64,000 nt of DNA from NCBI GenBank assembly GCA_009792885.1, contig WMCF01000018.1, forward strand, positions 12,389,629 through 12,453,628. Reading direction: 5' to 3'. Below are positions 11,491 through 24,849 of the stretch, in pieces. The position numbers were made by a program, and so were the translations under genes. How positions within the stretch are numbered: position 1 is the stretch's first letter; each line of letters opens with the position of its first letter. The notes below the pieces were generated by a model. That model was given only the letters and a program-made list of their open reading frames with translations. It had not been told where the DNA came from and ran no database searches. Source of the DNA: Eremophila alpestris peregrina (Eukaryota > Chordata > Aves > Passeriformes > Alaudidae).

Positions 11491-14400
11491 TCCATAATTA
11501 CTCCTACTTAGCTGGATTGTGATCCAGCAGCAACAGAGGCACTTGGAACCTCAGTGCTGGAGATTTTTAGGTTTTTTTCCTTTACTGTCTGCATGTCCTC
11601 AGCTCCAGCTTTATTCTGCTACTTGGGGAAGATAAACAGTCTCTTGTCTCCAGGAGAGTGGAGCATAGGCTGTGATAAGATATGTGGATCCTTATCATCT
11701 GCAGATGATCTTACCTCCAGGTCATCCATGCCTGGTGAATTTTCTCCCAGCAAATTCCCAATTTTCCAGTGCAAACAGAATGTTGCACCAGCACTGGGAA
11801 TTCCCCTTTGTGTAGTTGAGACCTGCCACACCTTTTAATGGTGCTCATGGGTCAGCACAGAAGGTTTTATCCTGATATTCCCCACTGGATGTTTCCCATC
11901 TTTTAGAAACTTGCCTCAGAGGGGATTCCCCACATTTGGTCCTCGCCAGGGGCCTTCTCACCGTGGGGAGCAGGACTTGCCTGGTTGCCCTGGATGACTC
12001 AGTGTTTGCCTTGTGATTTCCCTGTCTCCCCGTGCCCGCGCCCTACGGGCCCGTTCTCCAACCTCCAATTAAACAAAGCCGGCTCCAGTTGGAAGAACAT
12101 CCAAAATAAACTGAGAGCTTGACAGTGTGAGGGGACAATTGAGTAAGAGATGCTGCTTTTCCTCTGAGTCACTGTGGAAAATTGCAGCTCCAGAGGTGCT
12201 GCTGGATGGAGGAGACACGCAGCTGAGTTCCTGACCTTTAGCGCTTATTGAAAAATCCTTGGATGCCTTTTGTTTTTTTTCAATGCAGATTATATATTGT
12301 GCCTTTCTCGAGTCTGGGGCAGTGAGGAGCTTCATTCTCCCTTTCTCTGCCCTCTGCTCTGCCTGTTTTTCATCCAGTTTAGGCTTCTCCTGCCAAGCTT
12401 GCCTCTGCTGGCACATCTGCGGGCTGAAGGACTCCAACTTTCACAAGGGACCAGAAGCTGCTGCATTTTCAAAATGAGCAAAATGGTTCCTGTGCATGAC
12501 ATTGATCTGGGATTCTTATTTCTTAACAAAAACTGTCACAACAATAGCTCATTGTTCACTGTCAGTTTTTTTGCAGCAGAGGGCTTTTAAGGCTTGCCAG
12601 CATTGTGCTGAGAGGCCCCAGGCAGGGCAGGTGGGACACAGGAAAAGCACCTGCTCCAAACTGGCCAAGCTCTTGGCCTCTTTTTAATGAGTTCACACAG
12701 CGACAGCAGAAACATCAGGGCTGAGATGTAAACCTGATGGCTATCACCCATCCCCCAGAGAATTCGGGGTTAGGGCTCTAATGCTTATCTCAGATCTCAG
12801 AGCTGATTATCTGATTTCCATTTCTGTGAAGATTTGCTTAGTGCCTCTCTAATAATAGAGCCATATCCCGGGGTTTTTGGCAGGCAGCTTGGAGGGATGC
12901 GGGAGCACAGCCATTTCTGGGACAAGGAGAGGTCCTTGGTGCTCATCCTCCTGCAGCCCAGTGCTAGATCGGAGGAGATCAAAGTGGGTTTTGTGCCAGT
13001 GGATCCAAGGATGACCATTTGGAAAGTGCTCTGCAGGCCTCAAACTTGAAGTTCTTTTCATTTATGTCTGCTTAGAAATGGTAGAAATTCCTGAAAGGGG
13101 TGCACAGGGGTGTTTAAAACAAGGAGTTGCCATAGATCTAAAACCATTATTAATTTTGTACTTTAATTAATTAATGAATTAATTAACATTATTAATATTC
13201 TAATACAAGTGGAGTCCTGCTGGGATTTTTAAAGAATGACTTTTTCCTGTGTTAGATCAACTGTCAAACTAAGCAGGATTTAAGTAAAATTCATTTTGCC
13301 ACCACCCTTCCCGAGTGGTCAATAAACAGTTAAAATTGGTTTCCTTTCCATGGAGTTCTCTGATTATACCAAATATATTTGGGTGCTCTGTGTGTTATGT
13401 GTTTGCACACCCCCAAACACCCTCACACACCAGAGACAGATGGACAGAAAGATTCTTCAAATGAGACAAACCCAAATTTAAAATTTTAATTTAAATTCAT
13501 TGGAAAGTTTTATAAAAAAAATCTATTAGTAGGTGTGGGTTCTGAGCATGACAAGGAACACAGCCTGAAAAGAAATGGATATGTCCACAGCAAGAGAATG
13601 AATATTATGGATTAATTCTGGTTAAATTGGTGCAATGGTAAGAAAAAATCTAGGTTTTTTTAGCTGGTGGCCTGGTGGGTTTTGGCAGATAATGTAAACC
13701 TTCAGGCAGCTGAGAATAGCATTTCTTTAATCAGAGAATCCTAAAAAATATCACTATCTGGGCTGTATAGATATTTTTATAAATGAAGCATTTTTAAAGC
13801 AAGGATACCAGACCACATCACAAACACTAAAGGAAGAAAAGATAGCCCCTGAAAAATTTCCTGTTTGTCTCCAGAGGAAATTGCCTGTTTTCTTTAGGGC
13901 AGCAGTACATTTTTGCTTATTTGTCCATTCTCCAGCTCAACAGAGAGGATTCAATAACAGAGGGGTCTTTACCTGGTACCACAATTGTCTCCTGGAGGAT
14001 TTTCTGGCCTGTCTGGGAACATTTTGAGCCCTGAGCTACAATTTATTAATGTGTAATTGCTGGGGAAGTGCTGATTTTCCTGGCATCCAGAGCAGGTGCT
14101 GGTGTTTGGCTGCTGCAGCCTCATTGAAGTCCAGGAGATCTGAGGCTGAGGCACAACATCAACCTGTTAAATCAAATATACAGGGCCTGACAGGCATCCT
14201 GGAGGAGGAAACTATAAACAGCAGGAGGGCAAAAATGCCGCCTGAGAGCTCTGCAAGGAGTAAAGAAATCCTCTGTGTGCTTCCCTGTGCATCCCCTCTC
14301 TAGGAAGCACTGGGAGGTGTCACAGAAAACTCAACTTTTCCAGACTCTCCATGCTAATTCTGTGCCAAGAGGAGTCAATTGATGCTTTCAGAGCAGAGAT

Positions 14401-17400
14401 GTGGCACGTTTCCTTCCACATAAACACTCACAACTCCTCCTGAGGGCACTGATGGCTGTGTTTGGAATGGGTAAGGGCAGGTTTGGCCCCTTTTCCTTCC
14501 TTTGTCAGGGCTCCTTGGAGAAATGGAGGAGCTGGAATTGTTCCCCCAATTCCTGAAATTCATTGCACAGGCTCAGGGCTGGTTTTTAACCCCATGGAGA
14601 TGCCAAGTCTTCAATTCTGTGCACAAGATTGACTCATCAATTTTGAGAACTTCACTGGTTTGCTGGAGTTTGTCTAGAAATATAAAATGAATATTACTTT
14701 GGTGAAACTGCCAACAACCATACTGTGAGGTTTGTGAAAATCCAGGTGCAATTCCAGTAACAACATGGAAAGGACGATCCTATTTGGCTCAAAATTCAGA
14801 TCTGCCCAAAATTCCCCACTGAAATACTATCATCTCCTTCTGGGCTGGAAATAGAGGAGATAATAAACAGCTCTGTGGTATAAATGAGTGCTTCAGCTAT
14901 TACAGAAAATTAACTATTTGCTTGGGTTTGGCTGGGTAAAGGAAAAAAAAAAACCCAAAACCTCACAGTTGCTCATCCTCTGAATAGAAGTTGTTTATTT
15001 CTCAGCAGCAACATGTAACCAAAAAAAAAAAAAAAAGATTCTTTCTCCCTAGCAACTTTCCCAGAGGCACATCAAAAAAGTAAAAATGTAAATAAAATAA
15101 TTGTCTTTGACCAGCTGTGTGTGTTCCTATAGAGGAACTGAGTTATTCTATGTGCTCTGGTTTAATAGAACAATCATTCTCCCCTCTTTCTCTCCGTGGC
15201 ATGACGACACAAAGCCATGGATCATTTCTCCTCAGCCTGCAGAGAGGGTGGGAGGAGGCAGCTCAGCCTTGTTCCTGGAGGGTGTCTGCTGCCTAAAGAA
15301 CGGAAAATATGATTTCTGCTTTGGGAATTGAATGAGCCCCCTTTAGAGCTCTTAAGGCTGTATTTATAGGAAGGATAATCTAGCAGAGGACAATATGTTT
15401 TGTCCCCAGGTTCTGCTGAATGCTTCCATTGTTGATGTAGGATACAATCCAAAGCTAATTCATAAGGAGCTTCTGAGTGTTGTACAGTTTTAAGTGAAAC
15501 TCTTTAGATCTTTGCCTGTCCTTACTAAAGAAATGAGATTTTTGTGCTCCCTGAATCTCTAATACTCAATTAATGGGTATAGAACCATCCATTTCAGAGT
15601 GACACTGTTAAATAGCAAGGGTGGGAGTGAATAACTGTAGTTAAACAGCCAGGGATGAACTCTCTAAATCAATTTTGGCTGTCACTTAAGGGATGGTTTC
15701 TAGCTATGGAGATAGACTTCCAGGAGAATAAAGGTATGTTATCAATAGGGAAATCATCAAGTTCTTTTCATGACAGAGTTGGAGCTGAAAGAGTGAGAAA
15801 AGTCAAACAAAACGACAGGCAAGGCAATGGGATGTGGTTTGGAGGGAAGCAGGGAGAAAAATTTCTGAGATTACATTTGTAGAACATCCCAATAAAGAAC
15901 TTTGCCAGCCAAACACTTAAATGATAGCCAGTTGTCATAGAAATGAGTGATTATTACTTCAAAAGAGGGGATGACGAAGAGAGAATGAACCATCTAAACT
16001 CTTGTGAAGAGTTTTCCTTATTCGGTAAAAGAAGGAAAGTCCAAGAAGGGAAATTTTAAGCTATAGGAAGAAAATGCTGTCTGACAGCAAGAATTTACTT
16101 GAATAAAATGCTAATTTTAAGAAAAAATGTCTGCCATGGCAGAGAAAAGATAACAATTTAGGTAGGATGGTGAGGCTATGCAAGGAAGAGAAGTCCCAGC
16201 CATTAAAAATGCTGTGGCCTAAATTTTCTCCCTCAAAACCACACCAGCATGCAGGGCTTGCTCTGGTGTTTCATAAGGATGGGCAAAGCTGACATTGCCC
16301 TGCTAAAAAATAGACTTCTGCCATTCCAGAGGCCTCTTTTTTTAGATTTTTTTCCCCCCTAGAACAATGAGAAACTAATCCCTTTTATATGAAAGGAAGC
16401 TGGGCCCTGCAAGCTCCAGTCCAGGGCTAGGGGTTTGTTGGATGGGCTGGAGCTCAGCACCACGTGGTGGAACCACCTTGCATAACAAAAGTGTCTTATC
16501 CACATAACGGGAAACAGGTTTGAGCTTGATACACTTTCACTCCTAATGGGAAAAATATGAAGCCACTAGAGAAGTACACAGTGGAGTTTACCTTGGGCCA
16601 GTTTAATTTCCTGTCCCCGTTTCTCTTCCGAAGGCGGACAGCTCATAAATATCCTAAAAAAAAAAAAAAAAGAAAATAAAAAAGAAAAAGAAAATTAAAC
16701 AAAAAAAATTCAAGAGGAAAGAAAACATGCCATTAATTTGCCCAAATTATTGCTGTGGGAGTCAGTCAGCTAAACAAGGCAGTTAAGGGCACTTCTGGGA
16801 AACAAATTCCGTAATTCCCGTCTCCTGTCTGATGTTATGGAGAGCTGGAAGCGACGTGGCCACTGCCCATTTCCTAAGACATAAAACAGGTGTTCCTCTC
16901 AACTGATTGCTCTCATGTCCATGTCTAGATAATGCTTTTGGGGGTTTGACACTCCTCATTTGAATGCCTCTTGAGTCACTTCAGTGCTTCCTTAGTTTCC
17001 AGTCAGTTCAGCATCTCAGGAATCTTCTGAAGAAGATGCAATTTCTGTACATTTACTAAATTCCAGTAGATTTTTATTTCATAACCTTGTTCAGATTCAC
17101 AGAGAACTGTGAAAAAAATATTAATCATGGGATTCTTAAGGCTGGAAATGGTGGAATTCAGCTCACAGAAGGATGCCCCTCCCCTGGGCTGTCTGTATGT
17201 TCTGCTTCTTGTCTGGGAGCTGTGACAGTCGAGGGGGATTTGCTCACTGAAAGCTACTGCAGCCAAGATTGATTCAGCTGATCAGAGAAATGTGTCCACA
17301 GATAACTCTCACATCTTGCCAATGATTCAGCCCATTCCTTATGTGTGTTTCTGGTGCTTCTTCTGTCAAAACACTGACTTAGAAATGAAGTTTAGTGGAA

Positions 17401-19977
17401 TTATTCATGTGAGCAAAAAAGGGAAAGAAGAAGTCTGTGTAGACTCTCTTGGAGATGAATATGGGCTTGTGTGCTTCATTTAACCCCTTAGAGCATGTTG
17501 GGTTCCTTAAAGCACTGAATCCACTCCTCAAGTTTCCCAGGTCTGAAGCCTGAAAAGCTCAGGGGGTTTTTGTGCTGTTCCCTGCCCTCTGACATTTTTT
17601 CTGATGCCTTATTGAGGATTATTGGGCTGCAAAGAGAAGATGCCAAAGATTTCCCAGCAGATGCACCAAGGACAGATGCAGTGTCAGCCCACATACCCTG
17701 TGACCACTGGTAAGAGGTGCCAGTGCAGGGAGAAAGGCATTGCAGTGTGGGTGCAGGTCGCTGGAAAGGGTCCTCTTCACCCCAACACTGCAGTAGGAGT
17801 GTCTGTGTCTTGTTTAAAAGCATTATTTTGTCTATTTAGGAACCAGAGATATTGGTCACCTTGTAGTCTGGATATTCTCCGGAGCAGAATGGCAGATGTT
17901 AAGAACAGCTGTTGATTTTTAGTCAGGTCTCTAATGTGTGGCACTGCTTCCTACTGAATTCAGATCAGTCTTTAATACCACCCTGAAGCTTCTGGGGTCT
18001 GGTATTCTACAAAATATTCTGCAAAAGTTCAAGCTTCCCTTAAAAACACGAATAACAAATAGAAAATACAAGCAAAGGATGACAAACTCATGTTGGTTGT
18101 GTCTCCCTGCTCTCTGTCAAGAGCTTAAACCAGCAGATTCAAAAGCTGTAAAATGTTATCTGGGTGAGACTTGCAAATCCTCTGTGAATAAGGATGACAT
18201 AAATATAAATATGCACATGTACATGTACATTTTAACTTGACAGAAGGGAATGTACATTCCTATTCCCTTTCTGAAGCTTTTCTGGGGTGTGTCTGGTGCT
18301 GTGTTTATGTGGATGGCCCAGGCTGCTGCCGCTGCAGTGATAATTTAGCTCTGATAAGGAGGCAAATAAATACTCTGCTATTCTGCACTTGCACACTGCA
18401 AATCCACAGGCCCCAGCAGAGCAGGACATCCAAGGCTGGCCTGGGTTTGTCCAGTTTTGGAACACGGCCCAGGGTCCTTGCTCTCACAGTGGAATCTCAA
18501 CGTTCCTGGCAGGCTGCACAAAATTACCCGGCCGGAGGAAAGCAAAAGGTTTCCTATGATATTTCCAGGTTTTCTTTGATTCCACACAGCCCATCAATAA
18601 GTGTTGATTAGCAGGGAGAATGACCTCAAGCCACGTCAGCTGTAGGATGTGTTTTTCCTGGAGGGAGAGGAAGAATATGATTTCCGCCTCTCGAAGATAA
18701 GGGTTATCGCAGGTTTTTAAAGAATAATTTTGCTCTTATTGTCTTTTATAGAAGCCCTTCAAGAGAAGGGAAAGCCCAGGGGCTGGCCAGTGTTTAATCT
18801 TTTAAAATGTCAAGGCTTTGTCAAATGCTAACATTGGTGTGTCAGCTCTGGGTTCTCTGGGGTTGCATTATGATAGAAAAGAACTTGGTTTCTTATCTGC
18901 TTTTGGGCATGTGCACATCAGTCACTTGTTTGCTGAGACACCTGGCTTTTAAGTTTGGCCATTTGGCCTTCCAACTCTGAGATAAGATTTTCCAGAGGGT
19001 GTATAGTCCAAATTCTTAAATTGGTTTTGATACAAGGAAAAAAATTTGAAGCCTAATTTGTTGTGAGGCAAAAATCCCACTGTCTCTCCAGTGAAAAAAA
19101 ATTAATTTTAAAACTTAAAAAAGCAATAGAATATTAATTCAGAGATATCAAGCATGAATTTCTGGATCCTGAAATTTTCATTGCATCCCATATGGATGCA
19201 TTTATGTCAGACTCACACTTCTCACATGGAAGTCCTAATAATGATGAAGGTTTCATGAATGGATTTCAGTTTCTGCTCTGTGGATACTGAAGGAACATAA
19301 GTACCCATCCTTTCAACCAGAATTCCCTTCTATTTGTGGATAAACCATTTCCAGCTCAGAGGGTATCACTCCTGCATGTCAAAGAACAAGCTATAAAAAT
19401 ACATTTTCAGATTAGCAGGATTTAAAAATCAGATTTATGCTGAGGAAAGACTCAAATGACTTTCATTGCTCAGGACTTTGATATTAAAATTTGTTTCAGA
19501 GAAGAAACAAGAAATGTGAACAGCACCTGTGTAAAGTGAAATAGTTCAGTTAACGATCTTTAAGGTTTTTCAAATATTAGCTTTGGGGAAATTGGGGCAT
19601 AAACCACAAAATCAGGTTAATAGCAGGATTTCCCGTGGTTTCATTGTTCTGGACAGGTCACAATAACATGGAATTATGTTTTTTGCCATGTATGACCCAG
19701 CAGTTTTTAATGCAGGGGCTCTGACAGATGTGATAACCTCCTGATAGCACAAATTAACATAAGTTTTGCAGAGTTTGCTTCCTACTCTGAATCACATTCT
19801 CAGTTCTTTGGCCTGTGGCCAAGCTCATGTTTCATCTCCTCTCTGCAAGTGAGTTATTTCTGCTTAACATCAAGTTATTCAGTTCAGTAACAGACTTGCC
19901 TTGACTTAATGAAGAAACCACTGAATACAGCAATTAAAAGCAAAACTCAAAACTTGTTATAACATCAAATGTTTTAC

Positions 19978-20242
19978 CTCCATTTCTTGTTAGGCTCAAA
20001 TATTTAGCAGTACTCCTGACATATGACAGCACTTCTGCTGTGTTATGTCCATTTATGTGAATCACCATGGTTTCAATGTGTCCTACAGCATTTGCAAGAA
20101 ATGCTGCTGATTTCATGACTAATAATAGCATTTGAATATTTATCTCTGGCAGGTTGAGTTTTTCTAGAGAATCTGCTTCAGTAAGAAATTGAAGCATTCC
20201 CATCAGCCCCTTGGGATTCCTTAATTGGGGACTTTTTAAAAT
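19978..20242 (-). other. Unidentified exon-like open frame (minus strand, AQP1 intron 1)
   Basis: Read on the minus strand, the frame is open from just after a stop at 20243-20245 to at least 19978, about 88 codons, in strongly AT-rich DNA. An ATG sits at 20201-20203. The product looks protein-like: it begins around NPKGLMGMLQFL and includes LPEINIQMLLLV and VIHINGHNTAEVLSY, a plausible amphipathic helical or repeat-type segment. It ends at a good donor, AATGGAG followed by GTAAAAC (first intron base 19977). No strong acceptor is visible upstream; the ones before 20225 have poor pyrimidine tracts. I do not recognise the family. It may be a retrocopy fragment, a lone exon or chance. Confidence 0.3.
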
Positions 20243-21048
20243 TTATCCCAAAGAAGTTAAATGAGATTCAGTTTGAGTCTTAAACACCAAAAAGTAGTTT
20301 ACATGTGAGATATGTGCCTAAGTTATTTGTAGTTGAATGAGATCTAACAAAAAAAAAAAAAGGAAGGACAGAGTTTTCAAATTATTCCCTTCATTTCATC
20401 AGGTGAGAGGATCTCATCTCCATTGACTACACCATTATCTGTGCAAATTCGAGATACATTGACTAAATATTAATATCTAGAGATGTTTTACATACTTTTG
20501 CTCTGCTGTCACATCTGCCAGTCCCACATGAACTCTGTGGCAACCTCAGAGTATCTCCTGTGGCATTAGAAGCCTGTTTTCAGGCAATTGATTCACAGTA
20601 TAGGTGGAATATTAATATCTCAATATTAACGTGGAAATCCCTGAAACAATGAGTGGCTGTCCTAAGGCTCCACAGTTCACATCTGACAAAGTGAACTCTG
20701 CTGGAGGTGACTCTGTGGCTGATTTGTTTCTCACACACGGATCAGTTGCACTCTCATTGTGCCCAGTGGCTGAGTGCTGGAAACAGCAACCACTCAACCA
20801 CGCTGGATCAAAAAAAACCTGCTCATGCCTAGGCTTGAGTACAGCAGGGATTGTTTCAAAGCAAACCCCTCTTCAATTTTTTCTATTTCTTCCTATTTTT
20901 TTTCCCCCTGTTAAGCAAAACAGCCCCAGGAGGGAAATGGATGTGCAGGTCTGCATTTTTGTACTGAGGAGATGTTGCAGAACCTTGTTACGCTGGTTGA
21001 AGTCATGCAGAAATATGAAATAACATTTTCCTTCTTGCCTCCATGCAG

Positions 21049-21213
21049 CTCTCAGAGGGAATCAACGCAGGCCAAGGGCTGGGAATTGAAATCATTGCCA
21101 CCTTCCAGCTGGTGCTGTGTGTCCTGGCCACCACAGACCGGAGAAGGAACGACGTCTCGGGATCGGCGCCTCTGGCCATCGGTCTCTCCGTTGCCTTGGG
21201 ACATCTTCTCGCT
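21049..21213 (+). CDS. AQP1: Aquaporin-1, coding exon 2
   Basis: This 165-base exon encodes residues 131-185, from LSEGINAGQGLG to ALGHLLA. It spans loop C, helix 4, loop D with the basic TTDRRRND stretch, and most of helix 5. His182, in GHLLA, is the selectivity-filter histidine that marks water-selective aquaporins. The acceptor is CCATGCAG and the donor is GTAAGT; both borders are in phase 0. The alignment to human AQP1 is gap-free across the exon. Confidence 0.97.
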
Positions 21214-21336
21214 GTAAGTTTTAGCCCTCAGGGGTTGTACCTGCCCTGTCCCACCTCGGGGTGGGCCAGTGAAGGCAGGGAGATGATGGGGAAGCTTCAT
21301 CTGGGCCTCACCTCTGGTTCTCTTTCCCTGTCCTAG

Positions 21337-21417
21337 ATTGATTACACCGGCTGTGGAATTAACCCAGCCAGATCTTTCGGCTCAGCACTCATCGCCAACA
21401 ACTTTGAAAATCACTGG
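21337..21417 (+). CDS. AQP1: Aquaporin-1, coding exon 3
   Basis: This 81-base exon encodes residues 186-212, IDYTGCGINPARSFG to NHW. It is the loop-E half-helix that folds back into the pore. It carries the second NPA motif (194-196), the selectivity-filter Arg197, and Cys191, the counterpart of the mercury-sensitive human Cys189. The acceptor is TCCTAG and the donor GTAAGT, both in phase 0. Only 123 bases separate it from exon 2. Confidence 0.97.
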
Positions 21418-22882
21418 GTAAGTTGAGTAAATTTGCTTAACTCACAAGAGGCTCTGAAAACACATAACCTACAAGAGCAGGAACATTTCAACACGTACCA
21501 TTAGGACCAAGTCAGAGAGCTGGCACTTCCGTTTCATTTAACAAAAAATATACTCCTTTCAGTCCTTAACAGCTTCAGGCAAACAAAAACTCCTCAGGCT
21601 CATTCAGTCTCTGTGCTCAAAGCAATACAGCACATTTTCTTTGGTTATTCCCCTTTTTATTTATGTATTTCAAACGTTTTAATTGTTTAAGCCTTACTAC
21701 ACAGAATCCTGTACTGTGTATTTATTGTTTAAACAAAATTTGTAAAGTGCTACTGCTTAATCTGGTAAAACCCAGTTTAGAAAGATTCTTAAGCGGGTTT
21801 ATAAACTGAAATGGATCATGCAATATTTAAGAGCTAATAAAATGTTCAGCATCTTCAAGCTGAGTGTCTGTTTATGTGTTTTCAAGGATAAGTGCTCTGG
21901 AAACACTATAAATTTTAGACTATTCCTTGTGCTTAAATGTGGATACAATGAGTTTCTTCATAAAAATTTCCTTATTTCACCAAAGCTCAATAAAGAAGGC
22001 TGATATAAAGTTGGAAATGAGCATGTGCTCTTGAATATATAAAATGAGGCTTGTTACAACTCTCCTACTCAAAATGTGCCTAGGCACAGGTGGAAATTTA
22101 ATGGTAATAAAATGGAGTTGTGGAAATTTTGGATATGGATTCCATTTTAATCTAAAGAGTAAAACATAAAAGGAGGACACTGGGGAAATTCTGGCAGTGT
22201 CTACCACTTGAACATTATTATTAGGAAATAAAAGGGAAGTAACTAAGTGAGGAGCTGATATCTTCAGAATTTAATAGGAAAATTATTATCCTTTGCAGAG
22301 GCAGAAAAAGATGGAGGTAATATTTTGTGTTTAACTACTGATATTGCTGAATAAAAGAAAGAGTTTTCAGACCCAGTGGTGCTTTGGCCCTGTGAAGTCT
22401 TCAATATTTTCTGTTGTTTTTAAGAAAATCAACTTGTCTAACAAAATCCTTTTATTACCTCTCCTTCTAAATTTGAATTTTCTGAAGTGGTTAGGCCAGC
22501 TCAGTCACAGCAATATCACCAGCTAAGCAGCATCTAGGGGCAAATTAAGCCCCTCATTCAGTATTACTTTCAAAATCACCTGTAACTGGAATTTAATAGG
22601 AGAATGGAAACTAATGCCCTGTTGTTGTAGAAATTAAGTTCCCCTGCCAACTCTATCTGGAGTAGCAGAGATGTTTTTGATTTTAAATATCACAGCTTGA
22701 CAACCTATTCACAGTTATTCACCTCTGGGTCTGTCACCAATTCACGGTGACAAATTCCCGGTTTTATGCCGTGTGGTTCGGTGAACATTCAGGCAGACAG
22801 GCAGCAGATTTCAGGGTGAGAATCCTCAGAGGAGCTCCAAATGCAGAAATACCTGATGCAACGGCTTGGATTTGTGTTCCAG

Positions 22883-23062
22883 ATTTTCTGGGTTGGCCCA
22901 ATCATTGGAGGAGCGAGCGCTGCCCTGATTTACGACTTCATCCTGGCGCCCAGGACCAGCGACCTCACCGACCGCATGAAGGTGTGGACCAGCGGCCAAG
23001 TGGAAGAGTATGACCTGGAGGGGGATGACATGAACTCCCGGGTGGAAATGAAGCCGAAATAA
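22883..23062 (+). CDS. AQP1: Aquaporin-1, coding exon 4 and stop
   Basis: The final coding exon (59 codons plus TAA) encodes residues 213-271. It starts at IFWVGPIIGG (helix 6) and runs through the cytoplasmic tail, ending VEMKPK, the same C-terminus as mammalian AQP1. The acceptor is GTTCCAG. The full protein is 271 residues, against 269 in human; the difference is the two extra residues in loop A. No frameshift, premature stop or missing catalytic residue is seen, so the gene should be functional. Confidence 0.97.
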   Translation: MFWVGPIIGGASAALIYDFILAPRTSDLTDRMKVWTSGQVEEYDLEGDDMNSRVEMKPK

Positions 23063-23281
23063 AGAAGGGCATGGAGAGAGGAGGAAAAAAAATAATTAAC
23101 AAAAAGAAAAGAAAAAAAAAAAAAAAAAAGCAGCACATTGGTTTCCGAAGATTTTATCAGTGTTATAGACTCTTTGTAAACCAGCAAGCAGTACTTTGGT
23201 TTTTTTATTTCAATACAGTTTTCCTTTTTTTTTTTTTTTTCCCCCAATCCTAATAGCATTTTTTTATATCTGGGGTTTTTC

Positions 23282-23317
23282 AATCACAGAGTCTTTAGGT
23301 TGAAAAAGTCATGATCT
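23282..23317 (-). mobile_element. Short CR1-like remnant in the AQP1 3' UTR
   Basis: The segment AATCACAGAGTCTTTAGG followed by TTGAAAAAG resembles the complement of a CR1 3' end with divergence. It is short, so the call is weak. Confidence 0.35.
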
Positions 23318-23384
23318 AAATAAATTGGGGTGAAGTTTATTTAGGTCACCTTTACATGACCTAAATAAGTTGGGCTGAAGTTTA
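23311..23384 (+). repeat. Imperfect direct repeat with a perfect hairpin
   Basis: Two 29-base copies (23311-23339 and 23356-23384) share CTAAATAA and TGAAGTTTA with few mismatches. Between and inside them is a perfect 12-bp inverted repeat: TTATTTAGGTCA (23337-23348), an 8-base loop, and TGACCTAAATAA (23357-23368). It lies about 280 bases after the AQP1 stop codon and overlaps the first AATAAA. Confidence 0.85.
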
Positions 23385-24843
23385 ACCCCTCCCTTGGTAC
23401 CACCCAATTTTGAGGTGTGTTTAGTGTGGGGGGTTCTCCCACCACAACATTTGGTAATAGCAAGTAGTTTCAATGTCCAGTTTGATATTGATAAAATTTT
23501 TATATTGATATTGATATTTGATAAGATATTGAGGACAGAGAACAATCTGTACCAATAACAGAGGCCTTATACCTGAAAAAACAGTTTTAATACAAACATG
23601 CAAGGCTGGCACCTAATGTCAGCAATGAATAAGAAAAAAAACCCAGTCTCAAATCAGCATCCAAAAGCATCTTTTGGAAGGAAAAATTACTGAAGATTAG
23701 TTGCTATGTAAAATTACCCATAATTTCCTAAATGATTGATCATCTTTGAGAAAGAGGGCCAGAAAAGTTAAGCAGGGTAAGAATGTCCAGAGTCACAGGG
23801 TCTTTCAGACATTCTAGAGTTTCATTCTCCCTGAACCTGCGTCCAGTGGCTTGTGAGGGGAGAATATATGTGACAAAATATATATATATATATATTAACT
23901 CCTGGGAAGTAATAACTAGAAGTCAAATCGGAGAGTAACAACAACAATGGCAACAAGAGCAACATGGTGCCATGTGTAAAGAGGATCTGATGGTTCCTGT
24001 GACTACTCTGCTTTTGTTCACCTTGTGCAATTTATCATGTGGTTTAAAGCAGAACAAGGAGAAAAGAAGCCCCCTTTCTCTCTGACCCCATTCCAGCAGC
24101 TGTGACATTCAGGGACCACAAACAGATGTGCACACGGTATATTTTCTAATGAGGGACAAACACATACCTGTCAATCCATTTTGGGGGTGGTTGCTTTGTT
24201 TTTTATATATATATATATATATATAAATGTTTATATATATGTTTTATACAGAAAGCCTAGTGTACTGTTTTGTAAGAAAATCAGAGCATCAACACAAGTG
24301 GGAAGAATTGCAGCAGTGCTTAGCAAAATAAATGACACTGGAAAATGAGAAGGAAAATTAACACTCTAAACCATGTGGAAGATTTTTTTCTGTTTAAATT
24401 TGTGTGTGTGTGTGCTACTTATGATTTCCTGAGTAACCCAAAGCATTAGCTGGTCTTGCCTACTAACTAATTTAGTTAAAGCAGATCCATGCTGATATAC
24501 TTGTTCTGCACAAAATTGTTTTCCATAAGAAACGAGGTCCAGAGGAACTGACAGAAAATCAGCACATTCCAGCATTCAGCAAAGCCCCCCAGAGGCAATG
24601 GGATGGATTCTCCTCTCTGGGAGACAGTGTGGGATTGGGATGTTGGGTAGGATTGGCATGGGATTCTGTATGGGTTGGATCATCTCATCAGCTTGAGCAG
24701 ATGGGCAACAAAAAAAGAATAAAAATGAAAATCACCAGCAAAATAAACCAGAATATGTTTTATCTTTTTTGTCTACATTTGGTGTGCTATCCCATGTATT
24801 GCCTATGTACATAGAGCATGATTGGATTTTGGGGTCGTTTAAA

Positions 24844-24849
24844 AATAAA
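24844..24849 (+). terminator. AQP1: Candidate AQP1 polyadenylation signal
   Basis: Canonical AATAAA, about 1.78 kb after the AQP1 stop codon, followed by TGTGCT about 20 bases on. No transcript evidence is available. The alternative is the AATAAA at 23319. Confidence 0.4.

Larger units (their letters stand above)
7120..21048 (+). other. AQP1: AQP1 intron 1 (13.9 kb)
   Basis: The intron runs from the GTAAGT donor at 7120 to the TGCAG acceptor at 21048, between coding exons that join in phase 0. It contains a T-rich run just after the donor (about 7142-7172), a GC-richer block at 8.9-9.9 kb that is open on both strands, a TATC microsatellite, a CR1 fragment, and an exon-like open frame on the minus strand near its 3' end. 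Most of the rest is AT-rich sequence in which I recognise nothing. Confidence 0.9.
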
